A DNA stretch of 64,000 nucleotides from JADGGM01 sp027307005. Its GTDB lineage: Bacteria > Gemmatimonadota > Gemmatimonadetes > Gemmatimonadales > Gemmatimonadaceae. Numbering within the stretch: position 1 is the first letter of the stretch; each line of letters begins with the position of its first letter. The stretch spans positions 15,787 through 79,786 of the forward strand of contig DATIEP010000032.1 of the NCBI GenBank assembly GCA_035455745.1. The letters run 5' to 3'. Below are positions 58,875 through 64,000 of this stretch, one piece after another. Position numbers and translations under genes: made by a program. The notes beneath the pieces were generated by a model. It was not told the DNA's origin, made no database searches, and saw only the letters and a program-made list of their open reading frames with translations.

Positions 58875-60145
58875 CGTCGACCACCGCACCCCGCATTGCC
58901 GGCGACCATCGCGAAGCGGTACTCGCCACGTTCCTCGGCTGGACGCTCGACGCATTCGATTTCTTCCTCGTCGTGTTCGCGCTCACGTCGATCGCCGGCG
59001 AATTCGGACGCACCGACAAGGCGCTCGCGCTCTCGCTCACGCTCACGTTGGCGTTCCGCCCCGTGGGCGCTTTCATTTTCGGGCTGATGGCGGATCGCTA
59101 CGGCCGGCGCATTCCGCTGATGATCGACCTCGTGTTTTTCTCGGTGATCGAAGTGCTCACCGGACTCGCGCCTAACTTCACGACGTTTCTCATCCTGCGC
59201 GCGCTCTTCGGCATCGGGATGGGCGGCGAATGGGGCGTCGGCGCATCGCTGGCGATGGAGAAAGCGCCGACGCGCTTGCGCGGCGTGCTGTCCGGGTTGC
59301 TGCAGGAGGGCTACGCCGTGGGATATCTGCTCGCGGCGGTCTGCTTCTTTTTCGTCTTCCCGCGCTGGGGATGGCGTCCGATGTTCTTCATCGGCGGCCT
59401 GCCTGCGCTGCTCGCGCTGTTCATCCGCGTGCGCGTCAAGGAATCCGAAGTGTGGCAGCGCACGCGTCACGAGAGCTGGTCGGGTCTTGGCCGCGCGATC
59501 GTCGGCAACTGGAAGTTGTTCGCGTACCTCGTCGTGCTCATGTCGATGATGAACTTCGTGTCGCATGGCACGCAGGACATGTATCCGACGTTTCTGCAGC
59601 GCGACTGGAACCTGTCGCCCCAAACGCGCGCGCTCATCACCGGGTTCTCGATGATCGGCGCGATTGCGGGCGGCCTCGCGTTCGGCATGTGGTCGGATCG
59701 CATCGGGAGGCGGCGTGCGATCGTGATCGCGCTCGTGCTGGCGGTCGTGTCGATACCGCTGTGGGCCTTCGCTCCGTCACTCGCCTTGTTGTGGGCAGGC
59801 GCGTTCGTGATGCAGTTCATGGTGCAGGGCGCATGGGGTGTGATTCCGGCGCACATCACGGAGCTGGCGCCCGATTCGGTTCGCGGATTCCTGCCCGGAT
59901 TCGCGTATCAGTGCGGCGTGCTGGTGGCCAGCAGTGCGGCGTACATCGAAGCGGCGTTAGCGGCGCACGCCACCTACGCGCAGTCGATGGCGATGACGGC
60001 GCTGCTGGTGTGCGTCCTCGCCGCGGTAGCGACGGCGGCGGGCCGCGAAAAGCGCGGCATCGAATTCGGGATGAGTGATCCGGAGGATCGCTCCTCGCCT
60101 GCCGCGGAGCGCGGCGTATCCCGCGCGCCGTCGCTCAGTGGATGA
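58871..60145 (+). CDS. MFS transporter, SHS/lactate-type
   Basis: 424 residues from a GTG that overlaps the preceding stop (GTGA); about twelve hydrophobic segments. The start VLATFLGWTLDAFDFFLVVF and the MFS loop GLMADRYGRRIPLMI (G-x-x-x-D-R-x-G-R-R) and its repeat GMWSDRIGRRRAIVI are clear. FGIGMGGEWGVGASLAMEKA and FIRVRVKESEVWQRTRHESW are typical of the sialate/lactate (SHS, Jen1-like) proton symporters. It probably imports a small carboxylate such as lactate. Its 3' end overlaps the convergent PP-loop gene by 11 bases. Confidence 0.85.
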   Translation: MTSTTAPRIAGDHREAVLATFLGWTLDAFDFFLVVFALTSIAGEFGRTDKALALSLTLTLAFRPVGAFIFGLMADRYGRRIPLMIDLVFFSVIEVLTGLAPNFTTFLILRALFGIGMGGEWGVGASLAMEKAPTRLRGVLSGLLQEGYAVGYLLAAVCFFFVFPRWGWRPMFFIGGLPALLALFIRVRVKESEVWQRTRHESWSGLGRAIVGNWKLFAYLVVLMSMMNFVSHGTQDMYPTFLQRDWNLSPQTRALITGFSMIGAIAGGLAFGMWSDRIGRRRAIVIALVLAVVSIPLWAFAPSLALLWAGAFVMQFMVQGAWGVIPAHITELAPDSVRGFLPGFAYQCGVLVASSAAYIEAALAAHATYAQSMAMTALLVCVLAAVATAAGREKRGIEFGMSDPEDRSSPAAERGVSRAPSLSG

Positions 60146-61358
60146 CGTTGCGCGCTGCGGCGCGGCGGAGCGGGCGCGCCAATCGCCACAGCAGCGGCGC
60201 GCGTTCGACGGCCTGTGCGGCGGCGGCCAGCACATCGCGCCGCTTGCTCAAGCGATAGCTCGCGTCTAACGCAGCCGCGATGTCGGATCGTCCACGGCTC
60301 ACGGCGAGCGCGCGGTTCGAGCGATTGAATCCTTTGGTGACCCAATTGCGGCAGTACAGGCGAGCGACGCGATCCAGGTCGAGCGTCCGCGTCGGGAAGG
60401 TCGTACATCGCTCCAGCGCGCCGACGATCGCGAGCGTGGTCATGGTGCGCCAGCATTTCTCGCACGCGCCGCAATTCACGTCCGAGAGCGAACGCCAGCA
60501 GACGTGCAGGTGTCGCATCGCCAGATCGGATTCTGCGATGGCGCATACTTTGTCGACGCGGTTGTACGTGCCGCCGTCGTGCACGAGGCGCATGCGCTGC
60601 GTGGAGAAGAGCGGATCGCTCACCGGGTGCGAGCCCCACCCTGCGCTCGAGTAGGGGTATTCGCGGGCCGACGCGAGGGCGACGGCGCGGAACCGCGGCT
60701 CGAGGGCCAGCGCGATGGCCGCGAGCGCCGGTCCGTGACCGAGGCGCGCCCACTCGAGCTCGCGAAACCTCGTGACGCGAATGTTGGTGCGTACGGGGAT
60801 CAGCGTCTTGCCCAACTCGTCGGCCACGCGCTGCAGACTCGTGCGCAACCGGTCGAACGCGGCGCCATCGGACAGCGGCACATCGAAGCCGTGCACGACG
60901 ATGAGGTCATCCACGGCGAGGTGGGGATTGCGCGGCCGTTCGCCTTCGCGGCGCAGCAGCGTGAAGAACGAATCGACGCCGCCGGAAAAGAACGCGCCTA
61001 ACCGAGTGCCCGGCCCGCCGCCATCCGGCGGCCCGAGCACCGACGCGACGGTCACAGGCACGGGCGTGAACGGCGGGAACCACGCGGTCCAGAGACGCGC
61101 CACTTCGTTCATGCCATCGAGCAGCGCGCCGTCGACCGGCGCGTCGACGTGCAGCGGTTCGCGGCGCTGCATGGCCAGCGGCATGAGACACGCCAGCCAC
61201 GGATTTCCGTTAGGCGATACCGAATCGGCGTACGCGGACGGCACGTCGATCCACACCGACTCCGGCGTCGACGCGTCGTCGAACGTCACGTGCGCCTCGA
61301 GGCGCACGTCGCCGGCGTCGTTGGGCGACGGCCCGATGCCGATTCCGCTTACGCGCAC
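60135..61358 (-). CDS. PP-loop (asparagine synthase/QueC-like) ATPase-fold protein, unknown substrate
   Basis: 407 residues from a GTG at 61358, placed just after the peptidase stop; the exact start is uncertain. The ATP-pyrophosphatase loop GAFFSGGVDSFFTLLRRE (S-G-G-x-D-S) lies near residue 128, and VIVHGFDVPLSDGAAFDRLR follows. A Cys-rich site is in HVCWRSLSDVNCGACEKCWR (C-x2-C-x2-C) near residue 325, probably zinc. The N-terminal 100 residues (WIDVPSAYADSVSPNGNPWL) are unlike QueC or AsnB. PP-loop enzymes adenylate a carboxyl or carbonyl group; the acceptor here is unknown. It follows the S9 peptidase by 10 bases. Confidence 0.72.
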   Translation of the reverse strand: MRVSGIGIGPSPNDAGDVRLEAHVTFDDASTPESVWIDVPSAYADSVSPNGNPWLACLMPLAMQRREPLHVDAPVDGALLDGMNEVARLWTAWFPPFTPVPVTVASVLGPPDGGGPGTRLGAFFSGGVDSFFTLLRREGERPRNPHLAVDDLIVVHGFDVPLSDGAAFDRLRTSLQRVADELGKTLIPVRTNIRVTRFRELEWARLGHGPALAAIALALEPRFRAVALASAREYPYSSAGWGSHPVSDPLFSTQRMRLVHDGGTYNRVDKVCAIAESDLAMRHLHVCWRSLSDVNCGACEKCWRTMTTLAIVGALERCTTFPTRTLDLDRVARLYCRNWVTKGFNRSNRALAVSRGRSDIAAALDASYRLSKRRDVLAAAAQAVERAPLLWRLARPLRRAAARNVIH

Positions 61359-61368
61359 GCTTCGGTCG

Positions 61369-63561
61369 TCACCGCATGCCCGTATTCCAGCCCGTGAACG
61401 CCCACACATCTGCCAGCTGTGCGATCCGCTTGTCCGTGGGCATGTAGCCGTGGCTGGTCTTCGTCTCGACACGGATGAGCACGGGCCGCGCGCACGACTG
61501 ATCCGCCTGCATCGTGGCGATGAACTTGTACGAGTGGCTCGGCACCACGCGGTCGTCGTGGTCGGCGGTGGTGACGATCGTCGCCGGATAACACGTCCCC
61601 TTCTTGAGATTCTGCACCGGCGAATACTTGATCAGATACTTGAACTGCGTCGAGTCATCCGACGAGCCGTATTCGGGCACCCAACCCACGCCGGCGCTGA
61701 ACTTCTGATAGCGCAGCATGTCCATCACGCCGGCGCCCGGATACGCGGCGGCGAACAGGTCCGGGCGTTGGTCCAACACCGCGCCCACGAGCAGGCCGCC
61801 ATTGGAGTAGCCGTGGATGGCGAGGTGCGCCGTGGACGTGTAGTGCTCGTGGATGAGATACTCTGCCGCCGCGATGAAGTCGTCGAATACGTTCTGCTTG
61901 TTGTCGAGCATGCCCGCGTGATGCCATGCCTCGCCGTATTCGCCGCCGCCGCGAAGGCTGGCCACTGCGTAGATGCCGCCGTGCTCCAGCCACACGGCCG
62001 TGGTCGGACTGAACGATGGCGTCACGCTGATGTCGAATCCGCCGTAGGCGTAGAGCACGGTCGGGTGCGAGCCATCGAGCTTGAGACCTTTTCTGGCCGT
62101 GATGAACATCGGCACGCGCGTGCCGTCCTTGGACCGATAGAACACCTGGCGCGTCTCGTATGCGCTCGCGTCGAAGGCGACGTGCGGCGCTTGAAACGGC
62201 ACGCTGCGCTTCGTCGCGAAGTCGTAGCGATAGACGGTTGCCGGGAAGAGGAACGACGAAAAGCTGTAGAAGAGCTCGGGCGTATCCATGCGCCCCGAGA
62301 GACCGCCGACGGTGCCGATGCCCGGCAGCGCGACGGCGCCCTGCTTCGAGCCGTCGGTACCGTAGATCGCGAGCGTGCTCTTCACGTCCTCGAGGTATTG
62401 GGCCACGATGTGTCCGCCGGCCAGCGTTGCGCGCTCGAGGACGCTCTTCTGTTCGGGGACCACAGTGCGCCAATGCGCGCGCGACGTATCGGGCAGCACC
62501 ATCGCGATGACGCGGCGGTTCGGGGCCTGGTTGGTGGTCTGCACGAACACCGTGTCGCCGTCGTTGCCTAACGGAGCGTATTCGGCATCGCCCTGTGAGA
62601 CGAGCGGCAGGAGCGGCGCCGACAGATCCGGATGGGCGCCATCCTTCAGATCCATGTAGAAGACCTGGTTCTTCGTATCCGTGCCGTGGACGAGCGTGAT
62701 GAACGCGAAGCGTCCGTCTTCGGTGGTCGACGACATGATGTACCAGTCGGGCAGGTCCGGCCGCGCGTAAATCAGCTTGTCGGTGCTGTCGGGTGTGCCG
62801 AGCACGTGGTAGTACACTTTCTGATCGACGGCGGCCGTGGACAGCGCCTGCCCGGCCGCGGGCGCCGGAAACCGCGAATAGAAGAAGCCGCGGTTATCGG
62901 CGGTCCACGAGATGCCGGAGAACTTGACCCACCGCACGGTGTCCGGGGTGTCGCGGCCGTCGCGCAGCGAGCGCACATGGAGCTCCTCGAAGTCCGAGCC
63001 GCCTTGCGACAGCCCGTACGCGAGATACTCACCGTTAGGCGAGACCGACGAGCCGGCGAGTGCCGTCGACCCGTCGGGCGAGAGCGTGTTGGGGTCGAGC
63101 ATCGCGCGCGGCGCGCTCCCCAGGCGGTCCTGCTCGTACAGCACGCTCTGGTTCTGGAGGCCGGAGTTCTTGCTGTAGAACAGGCGGCCGGCCTGCCGGT
63201 ACGGCACACCGGCCTTCTCGTAGTTCCAGAGATCAGTTAGGCGCTTCTTGAACGCATCGCGGAGCGGCACCCTGTCCATGTACGCGGCCGTCACGGCGTT
63301 CTCTTCCTCCACCCAGCTGCGCACCTCCGGGCTGTTCTCGTCCTCCATCCACCGGTATGGCGCCGGCACCCGCGCGCCGAAATAGTCGTCGACCGTGCTG
63401 TCGCGATGCGCGGCGGGGTACTGCAGCCGCTCGTTGGGCATCTGCGCGGCGGCAGGCACGGCGGCGCCGAGGACGGCGATCGCCAGGCCTAACGATGTGG
63501 CGGAACGGGCAGCGCGGCGGGGGGCGCGCAGGCGCCGGGCCGCAAAGCGGTAGCGGGGCAT
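61369..63561 (-). CDS. Prolyl oligopeptidase (S9A family)
   Basis: 730 residues from the ATG at 63561, preceded by GGAG; an upstream ATG (63651) adds an unlikely Arg-rich leader. The signal peptide (SATSLGLAIAVLGAAVPAAA) makes it periplasmic. A seven-bladed propeller region follows DSTVDDYFGARVPAPYRWME, then the hydrolase domain with the Ser in AIHGYSNGGLLVGAVLDQRP, Asp in VTTADHDDRVVPSHSYKF, and His in ETKTSHGYMPTDKRIAQ. It cleaves short peptides after Pro. The sequence TFRTSESI and upstream DNA hold a 16-base palindrome that may regulate it. Confidence 0.92.
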   Translation of the reverse strand: MPRYRFAARRLRAPRRAARSATSLGLAIAVLGAAVPAAAQMPNERLQYPAAHRDSTVDDYFGARVPAPYRWMEDENSPEVRSWVEEENAVTAAYMDRVPLRDAFKKRLTDLWNYEKAGVPYRQAGRLFYSKNSGLQNQSVLYEQDRLGSAPRAMLDPNTLSPDGSTALAGSSVSPNGEYLAYGLSQGGSDFEELHVRSLRDGRDTPDTVRWVKFSGISWTADNRGFFYSRFPAPAAGQALSTAAVDQKVYYHVLGTPDSTDKLIYARPDLPDWYIMSSTTEDGRFAFITLVHGTDTKNQVFYMDLKDGAHPDLSAPLLPLVSQGDAEYAPLGNDGDTVFVQTTNQAPNRRVIAMVLPDTSRAHWRTVVPEQKSVLERATLAGGHIVAQYLEDVKSTLAIYGTDGSKQGAVALPGIGTVGGLSGRMDTPELFYSFSSFLFPATVYRYDFATKRSVPFQAPHVAFDASAYETRQVFYRSKDGTRVPMFITARKGLKLDGSHPTVLYAYGGFDISVTPSFSPTTAVWLEHGGIYAVASLRGGGEYGEAWHHAGMLDNKQNVFDDFIAAAEYLIHEHYTSTAHLAIHGYSNGGLLVGAVLDQRPDLFAAAYPGAGVMDMLRYQKFSAGVGWVPEYGSSDDSTQFKYLIKYSPVQNLKKGTCYPATIVTTADHDDRVVPSHSYKFIATMQADQSCARPVLIRVETKTSHGYMPTDKRIAQLADVWAFTGWNTGMR

Positions 63562-63657
63562 CCAGACTCTCCGTGGCGTGACGGGGGCGCGCACACGCGC
63601 GCCGATCGACTCGGACGTCCGGAAAGTAGGCGCCGGCCACAGCCGGTGCAAACCGGC

Positions 63658-63673
63658 GACTCACGCGTGAGTC
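63658..63673. promoter_or_regulatory. Perfect 16-base palindrome upstream of the S9 peptidase
   Basis: GACTCACGCGTGAGTC is a perfect palindrome centred about 105 bases upstream of the peptidase start. It is a candidate operator for a dimeric regulator such as a TetR-family protein. Confidence 0.35.
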
Positions 63674-63871
63674 GGAAGGGTGTATCACGCCACTCGGGTC
63701 GCGATCAACGAGTCTCAGCGCGGTACCGGACCAAACGGTATTTCTACCCCGGTTCTGGCACCGGTTCATTTTGGCGAGCGGACGCGCGGCCCGTGCCGGA
63801 AGAGATGCGAGGTGGTCGGTCTCCTCGCTCTGGAGACACGGATTGAACGGATGACAGCACGGAGAACGGCA

Positions 63872-64000
63872 CGGATCGCTCGGCTGCTCGGCGCCGGCTC
63901 AATCAGGCGTGGTAGGCATCGATCCGTTGTTTGTTGAACAACAACACAGCAGCACGGACATGCGACCAGGCTACCCGGCGCCGAGCAGCCGAGCGATCCG
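63872..64000. repeat. Perfect 26-base inverted repeat reaching the window edge
   Basis: Twenty-six bases at 63872-63897 (beginning CGGATCGCTCGGCTGCTC) have their exact reverse complement at 63975-64000, enclosing 77 bases. An internal GTTGTT/AACAAC pair sits in the spacer. It may be longer than shown, since the right arm ends at the last base given. Confidence 0.7.

Larger units (their letters stand above)
63562..64000. other. Intergenic, 439 bases to the right edge
   Basis: This holds the upstream region of the S9 peptidase. No convincing gene is seen on either strand. It contains a 16-base palindrome (63658-63673), a 26-base inverted pair at 63872-63897 and 63975-64000, and an inner GTTGTT/AACAAC hairpin at about 63930-63950. 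What lies beyond the edge is unknown. Confidence 0.5.

Noticed and set aside
63601..63680. A cobalamin-riboswitch-like GGTGCAAACCGGC.
   Set aside because: The rest of the riboswitch, including the B12 box, is missing and the gene it would control, a prolyl oligopeptidase, is not a cobalamin gene.
63872..64000. An integron attC site.
   Set aside because: The arms lack the RYYYAAC and GTTRRRY core sites at their ends and no integrase gene is near.

Overview
The window is 64 kb of GC-rich bacterial chromosome, about two thirds G+C, densely packed with genes and showing no rRNA, tRNA, CRISPR array, phage or transposase. The mix of periplasmic S46, S9 and M14 peptidases, MacB/ADOP-type ABC permeases, Gly-rich secreted proteins and beta-barrel outer-membrane proteins points to a Gram-negative, probably aerobic heterotroph. 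My best guess is Gemmatimonadota; this is inference from protein flavour, not from a marker gene.

Layout. 1-5.3 kb: lipid genes. A PlsC acyltransferase and a partial nucleotidyltransferase-like gene lie on the minus strand. They diverge from a tightly coupled plus-strand operon of alpha-oxoamine synthase, acetoacetate-decarboxylase-like protein, diacylglycerol-kinase-like protein and zinc alcohol dehydrogenase. 5.3-9.3 kb: a small lipoprotein-like protein, a tandem GNAT, a peroxiredoxin-like protein with an in-frame UGA, and a LuxR-type two-component pair. 9.3-23.3 kb: one long minus-strand gene train carrying the serine cycle (serine-glyoxylate aminotransferase, malyl-CoA lyase, malate thiokinase beta and alpha, hydroxypyruvate/glyoxylate reductase, PEP carboxylase), followed by an NAD-type molybdenum/selenium formate dehydrogenase and its FdhD sulfurtransferase. 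Glycerate kinase diverges from the head of the train. Together these genes link formate oxidation to C1 assimilation. 24.9-27.5 kb: putrescine synthesis (aguB, aguA) around a four-helix-bundle gene flanked by inverted repeats. 27.5-34.2 kb: a minus-strand run with an ABC importer lacking a binding protein, DUF190, peptidase E, CrcB, an outer-membrane protein, an alpha/beta hydrolase and a phosphoribosyltransferase. 34.3-38.5 kb: S46 peptidase, NlpC/P60 and CapA proteins. 38.7-47.9 kb: a MacB-like efflux/ABC operon with its own NtrC/NtrY-like two-component system, ending in a glycerophosphodiesterase and a long hairpin. 47.9-64 kb: secreted, membrane and peptidase genes, a 16-residue-repeat protein, a lactate-type MFS transporter and a PP-loop protein.

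Most notable observations. First, two genes carry an in-frame UGA exactly at the catalytic Cys/Sec position, each followed by a plausible bacterial SECIS hairpin: the peroxiredoxin-like gene and the formate dehydrogenase. The formate dehydrogenase SECIS has the E. coli fdhF apical loop GGUCU at, from memory of the E. coli sequence, the same distance from the UGA. Second, the formate dehydrogenase catalytic subunit is split and its parts are reordered. Third, the heptamer GTTAGGC/GCCTAAC occurs close to 90 times by eye, roughly ten times more than base composition predicts, in every coding frame, in intergenic DNA and inside a terminator hairpin.
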